DNA of 64,000 nucleotides from Cetobacterium sp050033475. GTDB lineage: Bacteria; Fusobacteriota; Fusobacteriia; Fusobacteriales; Fusobacteriaceae. The position numbers and the translations under genes are program-made. Below, in pieces: positions 24,790 through 33,475 of this stretch. How positions within the stretch are numbered: position 1 is the stretch's first letter; each line of letters opens with the position of its first letter. The notes below the pieces were generated by a model. That model made no database searches, had not been told where the DNA came from, and saw only the letters and a program-made list of their open reading frames with translations. Location of the stretch: the NCBI RefSeq assembly GCF_050033475.1, contig NZ_CP188319.1, positions 124,001-188,000 on the forward strand, written 5' to 3'.

Positions 24790-25300
24790 AATATTTCATA
24801 AGTGTTAATACTGGATATCCAGCTAATTTATCTATTCCTTTTAATTCTTCTAATTCAATTAAAAAAGCAAGTCCTGCTACAACTCCACCTAATTCTTCAA
24901 TTAATTTTATTGTTGCTTCTACTGTTCCACCAGTTGCTAATAAATCATCAACTATTAAAACTCTTTGACCTGGTTTTATAGCATCTCTATGCATTGCTAA
25001 AACATTTGATCCATACTCTAAATCATAAGCATATTCAATTACTTCTCTTGGTAATTTTCCTGGTTTTCTTACTGGAGCAAATCCAACACCTAAAGCATAT
25101 GATACTGGACATCCGAAAATAAATCCTCTAGCTTCTGGTCCAACTACGATATCTATTTGTTGATCCTTTGCAAATTCAACAATTTTATCTGTTGCTTCTT
25201 TATATGCCGCTCCATCATTCATTAGAGGGGTAATATCTCTAAATTTTATTCCCTCCTTTGGATAGTTTTCTACCAATGCAACATAATTTTTTAAATCCAT
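24788..25300 (-). CDS. apt: adenine phosphoribosyltransferase
   Basis: A 170-residue protein of standard length with the Apt N-terminus YPKEGIKFRDITPLM, the GPEARGFIFG loop, the LPREVIEYAYDLEYG segment and the PRPP-binding motif VLIVDDLLATGGTV. It salvages adenine to AMP using PRPP in the cytoplasm. GAGGAGG precedes the ATG. It lies directly upstream of rel, a common pairing, with a strong hairpin between them. The stop codon touches the T run of that hairpin. Confidence 0.97.
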   Translation of the reverse strand: MDLKNYVALVENYPKEGIKFRDITPLMNDGAAYKEATDKIVEFAKDQQIDIVVGPEARGFIFGCPVSYALGVGFAPVRKPGKLPREVIEYAYDLEYGSNVLAMHRDAIKPGQRVLIVDDLLATGGTVEATIKLIEELGGVVAGLAFLIELEELKGIDKLAGYPVLTLMKY

Positions 25301-25314
25301 TATTCCTCCTCAAT

Positions 25315-26139
25315 TTAAATGAAACCTTCAAGTTCTGATTTTAAAATTTTATAATCCCTTAAGGATTTATCTGAAATAAGGTTCAAGACTATTTTAGCTT
25401 TATTATAATCTTTTTTCCCTATATATACTCTACTTAAGGTGATCAGTATATGATCATCTATTTTTTGTTCTAATAAATATTTTTTTAGAATTATTTCTGC
25501 TTCATCATAATTTTCTAAATTTTCATATAATATTTTAGAATAAAAAATATTATATTCCTTATTTACTAGATATTTATTATAACCTTTTTTCAAAAAATAA
25601 TAAAGCCCCTCTTTATTTTTTTTATCTAGTAAAACCTTGGTTAATATTTGAAAATATTCCTCATCATAATCTTCCATATTAAGAAAAGCCTCTTGTAAAT
25701 TATAAGAGGCTTTATCTTTATTTCCTAGTTTATAATATGTAATCCCTAGAATTTTATAATTATGAAAATCCTTATTTATAATTTTTTCTAGATAATATTG
25801 AGATTTTGAATAATCACCAATCTCATAATAAATAATTCCTAAATTTTTTAAAGCTAATTTATTATTAGAATCAATTTGTAAAATTTCACTATAATATTTA
25901 ATAGCTATATTATATTTTTTCAGTTGATAATTCAAATATCCTAGTTCTTCTAAAACTATTTTATTTTTTTTATCTAATTTATATGCATCATTATAATATT
26001 TAATAGCTTCTGAGATTTTATTTTCATAATGAGAATTTGCTCCTTTAATAATCAAATAATCATTAGTTATTGGTTTATTTTGAGTACATCCAAAGGTGAA
26101 GGTTATTAGTATATAAATAATTCCTTTTCCCCTTTTCAA
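25315..26139 (-). CDS. TPR-repeat lipoprotein
   Basis: A 274-residue protein with a short hydrophobic signal and a lipobox ending in cysteine (ITFTFGC, Cys18), followed by TPR-like repeats such as AIKYYNDAYKLDKKN and AIKYYSEILQIDSNN through most of the chain. The start is TTG with AAGGAG upstream. It is probably a lipid-anchored periplasmic scaffold; no enzyme motif is seen. It starts 3 bases after the DUF502 gene stop and is followed by apt. It resembles small NlpI/PilF-like TPR lipoproteins only in layout. Confidence 0.8.
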   Translation of the reverse strand: MKRGKGIIYILITFTFGCTQNKPITNDYLIIKGANSHYENKISEAIKYYNDAYKLDKKNKIVLEELGYLNYQLKKYNIAIKYYSEILQIDSNNKLALKNLGIIYYEIGDYSKSQYYLEKIINKDFHNYKILGITYYKLGNKDKASYNLQEAFLNMEDYDEEYFQILTKVLLDKKNKEGLYYFLKKGYNKYLVNKEYNIFYSKILYENLENYDEAEIILKKYLLEQKIDDHILITLSRVYIGKKDYNKAKIVLNLISDKSLRDYKILKSELEGFI

Positions 26140-26142
26140 TAT

Positions 26143-26793
26143 TTAACTCCTTTTTTCAGGTAATATAACTCCTCCTGAAATAATTAATTTTATTGCATCA
26201 TCTATTTTCATATCTAACATTACAACATCTTCCTTTGGAACCATGACAAACATTCCTGATGTTGGGTTTGGTGATGTAGGTATAAATACATTACATACAC
26301 TTTCTAGTTCACAAACTTCTCCTACTAAAGGATTAGACTCTGATGTTAAAAATCCTAAGCTATAAACTCCTTTTCTAGGATATTCAAGAAGTACAACTCT
26401 TTGATAGCTTTTCCCTTTATCTGAAGAAAATAAGGATAAAATTTGACTTATTGTACTATATATATGTTTTACCAAAGGAATTTTAATAAAAATTTCTTTA
26501 AATATATTTGCTATTTTAGCAAATAATATTATTCTCATTGTATATCCTACCAACGTTATAACTATAACCATTGTCAATGCTGATAAAGCATATATAGCCC
26601 AATCCATATAGTGAACTACTTCAGAAGATTCACCAAAATATTCAAAAATATCTCTTATCCAAGTTGTTACAAAAGAACTTCTTAATATTGATATAAAGAT
26701 ATTAAATATCCATGCAAATATATATACTGTTAAAATTACTGGTAAAAGTGAAATTAATCCACCGTAAAAATATGATTTTATTTTTTTTCTCAT
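26143..26793 (-). CDS. DUF502 family membrane protein
   Basis: A 216-residue protein with two N-terminal membrane helices (GLISLLPVILTVYIFAWIF and WAIYALSALTMVIVITLVGY) and the DUF502 signatures IPLVKHIYSTISQI, VVLLEYPRKGVYSLGFLT and VFIPTSPNPTSGMFVMVP. The family is widespread and of uncertain function; plant relatives are linked to membrane trafficking. Its start overlaps the CNNM/CorC gene stop by 4 bases, suggesting coupled translation. It is followed by the TPR lipoprotein. Confidence 0.9.
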   Translation of the reverse strand: MRKKIKSYFYGGLISLLPVILTVYIFAWIFNIFISILRSSFVTTWIRDIFEYFGESSEVVHYMDWAIYALSALTMVIVITLVGYTMRIILFAKIANIFKEIFIKIPLVKHIYSTISQILSLFSSDKGKSYQRVVLLEYPRKGVYSLGFLTSESNPLVGEVCELESVCNVFIPTSPNPTSGMFVMVPKEDVVMLDMKIDDAIKLIISGGVILPEKRS

Positions 26794-28061
26794 GATTCTT
26801 CGTTTGTCTCCTTTTCAATTAAAACCTTTGATATTCTCATTTTATTCAACTCTAATACCACAAGTTTTACTCCATCCAAGATGACTTCATCCCCCACAGA
26901 TGCCACTCTTCCTAGTTCAGTTATTATCAGTCCACCTAAAGACTCATAGTCTTCTGATGTAGGTAAATTGAGACCTAATTCTTTATTAATAGTTTCAATA
27001 TCTAACATTGCATCTATTTCAAATTTATTTCCTTCTACCTCATGAATACTTTCTTCATCTTCTGTATCAAATTCATCTCTTATTTCTCCAACTATTTCCT
27101 CTATTAAGTCTTCTATTGTTAGAATTCCACCTACACCACCATATTCATCTAAGACCATGGCTATGTGCACTTGTTTGCTTTTAAACTCTCTTAATATTTC
27201 TATAATAGATTTTGTTTCTGGAACAAAATAAGGTTCTCTAACTATTTCCTTTACCTTTGTTTCTGTTTTACCCTCTTTTAAATAATTTAAAATATCTTTT
27301 ATATATAAAATTCCTATTATATTATCTATGGTATCATCATATACAGGTATTCTTGAGAATCCCATATCTAACATATCATTCCAAATATCGTTTATACTTT
27401 TATTACCTTCTACTGCATACATAGCTGTTCTCGGAGTCATAACTTCCTTAGCAGTAGTTTCTCCAAATCCAACAATAGAATGAATCATTTCTTGCTCTTC
27501 TTCTTCTATTATTCCTTCAGCTTTACCAATGTTAACAAAAGAAATTATATCTTCCTCTGTTATCATAATACTTTCATCTTTAATTTCAACCCCAAATATT
27601 CTTCCTATTAAAACAGAAACTCCTATTAGAATTTTAATTAGAGGTTTAGTTAAAAATGTTAAAATATAAATAGGTACAATCACAATTTTAGATATTTTAC
27701 TAGCTTGATTTTTAGCTATAATTTTAGGAGTAATTTCTCCAAATATTAAAATTATAATTGTCATAGCTATTGTTACTAAGGCAATCGCCTTTGGAGAACT
27801 TCCCATAACTTTAAATGTTACAGCTGTTGCAATTGATGACGATAAAATATTTACTATATTATTTCCTAATAAAATTCCCGTCAACATTTCATTTGGTTTT
27901 TTTAACCATCCTTTTAAAAGTTTTCCACTTTTTGGTGAGCTCTCTTCAACTTCTTCTAAATCTGTACTTTTAAAAGACGTCAATGCTGTCTCCGATGCAG
28001 AAAAAAATCCAGATAAAATAATTAATAGTATCAACAAGACAATATCCTGATACGTGTCCAA
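26790..28061 (-). CDS. CNNM/CorC family membrane protein (DUF21-CBS-CorC_HlyC)
   Basis: A 423-residue protein with a DUF21 (CNNM) transmembrane domain (ILSGFFSASETALTSFKSTD at the N-terminus, four helices to about residue 165), two CBS domains (VMTPRTAMYAV, MGFSRIPVYDDTIDNIIGIL, VPETKSIIEIL) with the HIAMVLDEYGGVGGILTIED motif, and a C-terminal CorC_HlyC domain. These proteins are linked to magnesium or cobalt efflux; 'haemolysin' labels are historical. The start is TTG with AGGAAGGTG about 10 bases before it. It lies 22 bases after a stand-alone CBS protein and overlaps the DUF502 gene. Confidence 0.92.
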   Translation of the reverse strand: MDTYQDIVLLILLIILSGFFSASETALTSFKSTDLEEVEESSPKSGKLLKGWLKKPNEMLTGILLGNNIVNILSSSIATAVTFKVMGSSPKAIALVTIAMTIIILIFGEITPKIIAKNQASKISKIVIVPIYILTFLTKPLIKILIGVSVLIGRIFGVEIKDESIMITEEDIISFVNIGKAEGIIEEEEQEMIHSIVGFGETTAKEVMTPRTAMYAVEGNKSINDIWNDMLDMGFSRIPVYDDTIDNIIGILYIKDILNYLKEGKTETKVKEIVREPYFVPETKSIIEILREFKSKQVHIAMVLDEYGGVGGILTIEDLIEEIVGEIRDEFDTEDEESIHEVEGNKFEIDAMLDIETINKELGLNLPTSEDYESLGGLIITELGRVASVGDEVILDGVKLVVLELNKMRISKVLIEKETNEES

Positions 28062-28083
28062 TTCTAAAATACACCTTCCTTAA

Positions 28084-28527
28084 TTAATATAAATTTTTTA
28101 TTAAATCACTTTTTGTTACTATTCCTAAAAGCTTTTCATCATTAATAACTAATATATAGTGATGATCTTCTTCTAACATTTTAGTCACTAAGTCTTCTAA
28201 ATTATCATCTGGCTTTGCAACTATAAATTCTTCTGACATTATATCCTCTGCTTTGAAAGAAACAAATTTCTTAAGTTTTTGTTGGAATTCTTTTGAATTT
28301 GGTAAAGAAAACATCACTTCCCAGAATGCTATAACAGGTGGTAATGGAGCTTTTTCTTGTTTTACTAAAATATCTTCTCTAGTAACAACTCCTACTACTT
28401 TTCCATTATCTACTACTGGCAGTTTCCCAATTCCTTCCTCTTTCATTAATTTAACAATTTTATCAAAGGTTGCATCTTTCTCTACTACTACTACCTTTTC
28501 ATTCATAACGTCCTTTATAGTTTTCAT
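28084..28527 (-). CDS. two-CBS-domain protein
   Basis: A 147-residue cytoplasmic protein made only of a CBS pair: first VMNEKVVVVEKDATFDKI-VKLMKEEGIGKLPVVDN, second DIMSEEFIVAKPDDNLEDL-VTKMLEEDHHYILVIND. CBS pairs bind adenine nucleotides and act as energy or ion sensors. A promoter lies at 28553-28581. It is the first gene of the CBS-CNNM-DUF502-TPR lipoprotein-apt-rel-tgt run and may regulate the neighbouring CNNM transporter, but that is inference. Confidence 0.9.
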   Translation of the reverse strand: MKTIKDVMNEKVVVVEKDATFDKIVKLMKEEGIGKLPVVDNGKVVGVVTREDILVKQEKAPLPPVIAFWEVMFSLPNSKEFQQKLKKFVSFKAEDIMSEEFIVAKPDDNLEDLVTKMLEEDHHYILVINDEKLLGIVTKSDLIKNLY

Positions 28528-28552
28528 AATTTATACCCCCAGTTTAATTTTA

Positions 28553-28581
28553 ATTTTAACACAGTTTTTTCTAAAATACAA
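28553..28581 (-). promoter_or_regulatory. promoter for the CBS-CNNM operon
   Basis: Reading leftwards: -35 TTGTAT (28581-28576), 17-base spacer, -10 TAAAAT (28558-28553) with TGT directly upstream (extended -10). The -35 match is weak. Confidence 0.5.
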
Positions 28582-28634
28582 CTTTACGTGTACCTATCAT
28601 TTAAACTATACTGAAAAAATTTAAATTTCTTTTA

Positions 28635-28670
28635 TAAAAAAATGACCAAGATTTCACTCTTGACCATTTT
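28635..28670 (-). terminator. terminator after accB
   Basis: On the minus transcript AAAATGGTCAAGA pairs with TCTTGGTCATTTT through 13 pairs, including two G-U pairs that would be mismatches on the plus strand. A run of seven T follows. It closes the long operon ending in accB, eight bases after the stop codon. Confidence 0.85.
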
Positions 28671-28678
28671 CATTTATA

Positions 28679-29131
28679 TTATTTTATTAAAAATAATTTT
28701 TCACCTTTTTTTACACTTTGACCGTCTTGTACAAGAATTTTTACAATTGTTCCATTAGCTGTAGACTTAACCTCATTCATTAATTTCATAGCCTCAATTA
28801 TACATAATGTATCTCCTTGTTTTACAGCTTGTCCTTCTTTAACAAAATTTTGTGCATCTGGACCTGGTGCTGCATAAAAAGTTCCAACCATTGGAGATAA
28901 TATTGCCTCATAGGCTTCTGTATCTTCTTCAATAATAACCTCTTCTTCTTCAATAGAATCTACTACTATTTCTTGAGCTGGTATAACTTTAGTTATTTGT
29001 GATGAAATAATCTGTGGTTTTTCTTTCTTTAAAATTATTTTTGCATCTTCATTTTCTAAAGTTATTTCACTTAACCCATACTTATCTATATTCTCAGCTA
29101 AATTTTCAATAAGATTAATATCTATTTTCAT
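28679..29131 (-). CDS. accB: biotin carboxyl carrier protein of acetyl-CoA carboxylase
   Basis: A 150-residue protein with a variable acidic linker and a C-terminal biotinyl domain carrying the biotinylation motif EAMKLMNE and the conserved PMVGTFYAAPGPDAQNFV. The lysine in the motif receives biotin. It carries carboxyl groups for malonyl-CoA synthesis in fatty acid production. The partner accC is not in this window. AGGAGG precedes the ATG. It is the last gene of the long operon and is followed by a terminator. Confidence 0.92.
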   Translation of the reverse strand: MKIDINLIENLAENIDKYGLSEITLENEDAKIILKKEKPQIISSQITKVIPAQEIVVDSIEEEEVIIEEDTEAYEAILSPMVGTFYAAPGPDAQNFVKEGQAVKQGDTLCIIEAMKLMNEVKSTANGTIVKILVQDGQSVKKGEKLFLIK

Positions 29132-29146
29132 TTTTCCTCCTAATGT

Positions 29147-29596
29147 TTAATTGCTTCCTATTACTCTCAGTTCTTTTACTCCGTATAATTGGCTTATTTT
29201 CTCTAGCATTCCTTCAATTCTTCTTAATAAATTTTCATTTGTTTGAATTGAAATTGTAACTCTACCTATTCCATCTATAGCAATATTTTGAACTATTGTT
29301 AATATGTTCATATTCTCTTCAGCGATTATATCTAAAACTCTAGCTAAAATCCCTGGTTCATCAACTAATGACAGATGAATACTAAATACTTTTTCCTTTC
29401 CACCTTCAAAGAACGGCTTAATAAAATCTTTATATTTATAATAAGTACTTCTACTTATTCCTACTTTTTTTATAGCTTCATATTTAGAAATTCTTTCCTG
29501 TTGAACTAAATCATTAACCATTATTACGCTTTGTATTGAGTTAGGCAATATTCGCTTATCCACAATGTAGTATTCTCTTTTTTCCTTTTTCTCCAT
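29147..29596 (-). CDS. UPF0735-type HTH-ACT domain protein (PheB-like)
   Basis: A 149-residue protein. The N-terminal half contains a helix-turn-helix-like stretch (ISKYEAIKKVGISRSTYYKY), and the C-terminal half an ACT domain (LSLVDEPGILARVLDIIAEE to the end). This matches the UPF0735 family, sometimes named PheB and linked to amino-acid sensing; no activity is firmly established. It sits between folD and accB, so it might sense an amino acid and regulate, but the target is unknown. Confidence 0.85.
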   Translation of the reverse strand: MEKKEKREYYIVDKRILPNSIQSVIMVNDLVQQERISKYEAIKKVGISRSTYYKYKDFIKPFFEGGKEKVFSIHLSLVDEPGILARVLDIIAEENMNILTIVQNIAIDGIGRVTISIQTNENLLRRIEGMLEKISQLYGVKELRVIGSN

Positions 29597-29618
29597 TTCC
29601 TTTTCTCCCTCTCACTCT

Positions 29619-30473
29619 TTAAATTCCTTTGTTTCTTTTAAATGCTACCAATGTATTATTTAATAAAGTAGCTATTGTCATAGGTCCAACTCCACCAGGA
29701 ACAGGGGTTATATAAGATACATTATCCTTAACATTTTCAAAATCTACATCCCCAGTTAATTTTCCTTCCTTAGTTCTATTTATTCCAACATCTACTATTA
29801 TCGCACCATCTTTTATCATTTCTTTATTAATCAAATTTTCTTTTCCAACAGCTACAATTAATATATCTGCCATTTTAGTTTTTTCTACTAAATTTTTAGT
29901 TTTACTATGACATATTGTCACTGTAGAACCTTCATTTATTAATAATGCTGCCATAGGTTTTCCTACAATATTACTTCTACCTATAATTACAACATCTTTA
30001 CCCTCTAATTCAATCTTATATTCTTTTAATAAGGTTAAAACTCCTAATGGAGTACAAGATACTAAAGCTGTTTTATCACCCAACAAAACTTTTCCTACAT
30101 TTTCAGCTTTAAATCCATCTACATCTTTATTTATAGAAATTTTTTCCATTATTTTTTTCTCATCTATATGTTTTGGTAAAGGTAACTGTACTAAAATTCC
30201 ATCTATAGTTTCATCTTTATTTAAAACATCTATCAATTCCAATAATATATCTTCTGTTATATTTTCTTCTAAATGATATTTTTTACTTTCTATCCCAATT
30301 TCTAAACATTGCTTTACTTTTGAATTAACATAGACTTTTGAAGCAGCATTATCTCCAACTTGGATTACTGCTAACCCAGGTATTTTTCCAATTTTTTCTT
30401 TTATATTTTCCACTTCATCTTTTATTAGATTTTTTATTTTTTGAGATATATGCTTTCCATCTAATATTTGCAT
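29619..30473 (-). CDS. folD: methylenetetrahydrofolate dehydrogenase/cyclohydrolase
   Basis: A 284-residue protein with FolD signatures: VGDNAASKVYVNSKVK, DGILVQLPLPKHID, the Rossmann segment VIIGRSNIVGKPMAALL and PVPGGVGPMTIA. It interconverts 5,10-methylene- and 10-formyl-tetrahydrofolate. Its product 10-formyl-THF is the substrate of fmt, two genes upstream in the same operon. It follows rex by one base; the nearest Shine-Dalgarno-like AAGGTG is 14 bases from the ATG, so translation may be coupled to rex. Confidence 0.97.
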   Translation of the reverse strand: MQILDGKHISQKIKNLIKDEVENIKEKIGKIPGLAVIQVGDNAASKVYVNSKVKQCLEIGIESKKYHLEENITEDILLELIDVLNKDETIDGILVQLPLPKHIDEKKIMEKISINKDVDGFKAENVGKVLLGDKTALVSCTPLGVLTLLKEYKIELEGKDVVIIGRSNIVGKPMAALLINEGSTVTICHSKTKNLVEKTKMADILIVAVGKENLINKEMIKDGAIIVDVGINRTKEGKLTGDVDFENVKDNVSYITPVPGGVGPMTIATLLNNTLVAFKRNKGI

Positions 30474-30474
30474 A

Positions 30475-31125
30475 TTATATATTTTTCACCTTTTCTTTCC
30501 AATAATTTAATTCTTGTAATTTACTATTTAAATCTATATGAGATATTGCAATATTTTTAGGAACCTTTATCTCCATCGGCGTAAAATTCAAAATAGATTT
30601 AATCCCCGAACTTACTATTAAATCAGCCATTTCTTGAGCTATTGGTTTACTTTCTGTTATAACAGCAATATCTACATCTATATCTTTTACTAAATTTTCT
30701 ATTTCATATATGCTTTTTACTTTTATTCCTCTATATTCTTTTCCAATCTTATTTTTAGCTATATCAAAAATTCCAACTACATTAAAACCATTTTTTATGA
30801 AGTCTCCTTCTTGTAAAATAGCTCCTCCTAATTGGCCTGCACCCACTATTATTATATTATTTTCCTTGTGTAATCCTAATATTTGCTCTAAAGCCTTTGC
30901 AAGGGATTTTACTTGATATCCCTTTCCTCTAACTCCAAAGTTAAATTGAAAGTCTGGTATAAAATTTGAAAAATCTTTTCTTATTTGAGCTGCAGTTATT
31001 CCCAATAACCCACCCATTTCCTCAGATGATATATAATCATCTAAAGAAAAATTTTCCAAGCATTTTAAATACTTTGTTAACCTTTCAATTATTTTTTTAG
31101 AAACTTTAGTGTTATTTTTTTCCAT
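30475..31125 (-). CDS. rex: redox-sensing transcriptional repressor Rex
   Basis: A 216-residue protein with an N-terminal winged helix (SEEMGGLLGITAAQIRKDFSN, with GVRGKGYQV) and a Rossmann NAD(H)-binding domain (IIVGAGQLGGAIL). Rex senses the NADH/NAD+ ratio and represses fermentation and hydrogenase genes when NADH is low. Six codons upstream another ATG exists (MGGLSN), but it lacks a ribosome site, whereas GGGGGA lies 9 bases before the ATG at 31125. It lies between fmt and folD. The HydABC genes 6 kb away are possible targets, although I see no clear Rex site there. Confidence 0.95.
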   Translation of the reverse strand: MEKNNTKVSKKIIERLTKYLKCLENFSLDDYISSEEMGGLLGITAAQIRKDFSNFIPDFQFNFGVRGKGYQVKSLAKALEQILGLHKENNIIIVGAGQLGGAILQEGDFIKNGFNVVGIFDIAKNKIGKEYRGIKVKSIYEIENLVKDIDVDIAVITESKPIAQEMADLIVSSGIKSILNFTPMEIKVPKNIAISHIDLNSKLQELNYWKEKVKNI

Positions 31126-31158
31126 GTTTGATAATCCCCCCATTTATTAAAAAACCAA

Positions 31159-32091
31159 TTAAACTAGTCTATCCCCTATTTTTAAATGTCCTCCGTTTAT
31201 ACTGTCGGCTCCAGATATTATTTTTTTGTTTTCAGGTTTAATTTCAGTTAAGATTACGCTACCCCCAGCAACTTTAACTACAAATCCTTTCCCTTTTACA
31301 ATATCAACTATTTCTCCATTATTTCCATTTTCATAAATTTTACCATACTTTTTTACACCATATACTTTTAATATTTTTTCATCAATTAAAGTATATGCAG
31401 TTGGGAAAGGATTCATCCCTCTAACAAAATTAAAAATTTCTTCTTCATTTTTATCCCAGTTTATATGACAATCTTCTTTTTTATATGGTTTAACAAATGT
31501 TGCTTCTTCATGTTTTTGTTGAATTCTTGGTGCTGAGCCTGCTTCTAATAAATCTACAGCTTTATTTAACTCCTCAGCTCCAATAGTCTTTAATCTGTCA
31601 TGTAAAGTTAAGAACGTATCTTCTTCTACTATTTCAGTTTTTCCTATTAAAATAATATCACCTGCATCTAACTCTTCAGCTATATGCATTATTGTTACTC
31701 CACTTTCTTTTTCTCCTGCTATAATAGCTGCATTAATTGGTGCTGCCCCTCTAAATTTTGGTAATATAGAAGAGTGAACGTTTATAATTCCTAGTTTAGG
31801 AAAATCTATAATATTATTTGGTATTATTTTCCCATATGCTACAACAACTATTAAATCAGGATTTAAATCTTTTACTATATTAAAAGTTTCTTCTGTCTTT
31901 AAAGAGTTTGGTTGGTAAACAGGAATATTATGTTCTAAAGCATATTCTTTCACAGGAGTATACTTTATTTTTTTCCCTCTCATATTAGGTTTATCTACCT
32001 TTGTAAATACACCAACTATTTCATGTTTTTTTCTTAAAATATCTAAAGATGGAACAGCAAATTCTGGTGTTCCCATAAATAAAATTCTCAT
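31159..32091 (-). CDS. fmt: methionyl-tRNA formyltransferase
   Basis: A 310-residue protein with the Fmt signatures MRILFMGTPEFAVPSLD, NVHSSILPKFRGAAPINAAI and GVTIMHIAEELDAGDII, plus the C-terminal OB-type tRNA-binding domain. It formylates initiator methionyl-tRNA using 10-formyl-THF. AGGAGG precedes the ATG. It follows aroQ by 9 bases. Peptide deformylase, often its neighbour, is not seen in this window. Confidence 0.97.
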   Translation of the reverse strand: MRILFMGTPEFAVPSLDILRKKHEIVGVFTKVDKPNMRGKKIKYTPVKEYALEHNIPVYQPNSLKTEETFNIVKDLNPDLIVVVAYGKIIPNNIIDFPKLGIINVHSSILPKFRGAAPINAAIIAGEKESGVTIMHIAEELDAGDIILIGKTEIVEEDTFLTLHDRLKTIGAEELNKAVDLLEAGSAPRIQQKHEEATFVKPYKKEDCHINWDKNEEEIFNFVRGMNPFPTAYTLIDEKILKVYGVKKYGKIYENGNNGEIVDIVKGKGFVVKVAGGSVILTEIKPENKKIISGADSINGGHLKIGDRLV

Positions 32092-32100
32092 TAATTCCTC

Positions 32101-32538
32101 CTACATTAAATTTTCTTCATTATGAATAAAATCCAATGCCATTAAATAACCATAATACCCAAATCCTGTTAATTTTCCAACAACTATATCTGATATTACT
32201 GATTTATGCCTAAATTTTTCTCTAGTGTAAACATTAGAAATATGAACTTCTATGGTTTTTATATTTACAGCAAGTAATGCATCTCTAATGGCAATACTAT
32301 AATGTGTTAAAGCTCCTGGATTTATTATTATATAATTCTTAATCTTATAAGCCTCTTGAATTTTATCAACTAATTCACCTTCGTGATTTGATTGATAAAA
32401 TTCAACCTCATAATTATAGCTTTTAGCTTTAACTTCAATTAATTTATTTATATCATTCATAGTTTTATTTCCATATTTTTCTGGCTCTCTAATTCCTAAA
32501 AAATTTAGATTTGGTCCATTAAGAACTAATATTTTCAT
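32101..32538 (-). CDS. aroQ: type II 3-dehydroquinate dehydratase
   Basis: A 145-residue protein with the type II DHQase signatures LNGPNLNFLGIREPEKYG (with catalytic Tyr in the lid), NPGALTHYSIAIRDAL and EVHISNVYTREKFRHKSV (catalytic His). It dehydrates 3-dehydroquinate in the shikimate pathway. It starts inside a four-base overlap with nrdR and precedes fmt. The pathway's aroA gene is elsewhere in this window. Confidence 0.96.
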   Translation of the reverse strand: MKILVLNGPNLNFLGIREPEKYGNKTMNDINKLIEVKAKSYNYEVEFYQSNHEGELVDKIQEAYKIKNYIIINPGALTHYSIAIRDALLAVNIKTIEVHISNVYTREKFRHKSVISDIVVGKLTGFGYYGYLMALDFIHNEENLM

Positions 32539-32996
32539 ATTTTTTTATCCTTTTTTATATCTTCAACTATATCTATAAATGACTTTAAATCATTAAATTG
32601 CTTATAAACAGAAGCAAATCTTACATAAGCAACTTCGTCTAAATCTTTCAATTTTTTTAAAACTAATTCACCTAATTCTTTTGTTGTTACTTCATTTTTT
32701 AAAGTATTTTGAAGAGATTTCTCTATATCATCAATAAATTCTTCTAATCTATCTCTACTTATATTTCTTTTAATCGTTGCTGTTGTTAAACCTCTTAAAA
32801 GCTTTTCTCTAAAAAATTTCTCTCTTCTTTTATCTTTTTTTACTACATATATTACTGTTTCTTCAATTTTTTCATATGTTGTAAATCTTTTTTCACATTT
32901 TATACATTCTCTTCTTCTTTTGATTGTACTTCCATCTAAAAAAGCTCTACTATCAATTACTTTTGTATCTTCATAATTACAGAATGGACATTTCAT
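32535..32996 (-). CDS. nrdR: transcriptional repressor NrdR
   Basis: A 153-residue protein with an N-terminal zinc ribbon (MKCPFCNYEDTKVIDSR then RRRECIKCEKRFTTYE) and an ATP-cone domain (VVKKDKRREKFFREKLLRGL onwards). NrdR binds ATP/dATP and represses ribonucleotide reductase genes. All four cysteines are present. No nrd genes are in the window. It follows the PTS EIIA gene by 8 bases. Confidence 0.97.
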   Translation of the reverse strand: MKCPFCNYEDTKVIDSRAFLDGSTIKRRRECIKCEKRFTTYEKIEETVIYVVKKDKRREKFFREKLLRGLTTATIKRNISRDRLEEFIDDIEKSLQNTLKNEVTTKELGELVLKKLKDLDEVAYVRFASVYKQFNDLKSFIDIVEDIKKDKKI

Positions 32997-33004
32997 AAAT
33001 TCTC

Positions 33005-33475
33005 CTAAATAGCTTCTTCTTTGTCTATTATTTCTAAAATTTCTTCAGGAGTTTTACATCCTAATAATTTTTGTCTAAATTCTTCTTCTCTTATAAGCCT
33101 TGATATTCTTGCTAAAACTTTTAAATATATTTGACTATCTTTAAATGGAGAAGCGAAAACAAAAAATATATTTACATTCTCTCCATCTAAAGATTTAAAA
33201 TCTATTTTCTCTTTACTTACTCCAAAAGCTACTGTTAATCCTGATACAGCATCTGTTTTTGCATGGGGTATTGCTACTCCTTTTCCAATTCCTGTACTTC
33301 CTAGCTTTTCTCTTTCTATTAAAGCTTTATAAATAGATGATTTATCACTTACATTTTTCGATTTACTCATTAACTCAGATAATTCTAATAATATTTCTTC
33401 TTTATTTTTTCCTTTTAAATCTAAAGAAATTAAGTCCTTTGACATATAATCCGTTATTTTAACTATGTTAACCAT
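33005..33475 (-). CDS. PTS EIIA component, fructose/nitrogen (PtsN-like) type
   Basis: A 156-residue single-domain EIIA with the phosphorylation motif GSTGIGKGVAIPHAKTDAV, where the histidine in PHAKT accepts phosphate. There is no EIIB or EIIC next to it, so it may act as a regulator like PtsN rather than in sugar uptake. The start, MVNIVKITDYMSKDL, has GGAGG upstream. It overlaps the end of recO by 13 bases. Confidence 0.88.
   Translation of the reverse strand: MVNIVKITDYMSKDLISLDLKGKNKEEILLELSELMSKSKNVSDKSSIYKALIEREKLGSTGIGKGVAIPHAKTDAVSGLTVAFGVSKEKIDFKSLDGENVNIFFVFASPFKDSQIYLKVLARISRLIREEEFRQKLLGCKTPEEILEIIDKEEAI

Noticed and set aside
26790..28061. Haemolysin (toxin) gene
   Set aside because: The DUF21-CBS-CorC_HlyC architecture is that of CNNM/CorC ion-transport proteins; the haemolysin name is historical.
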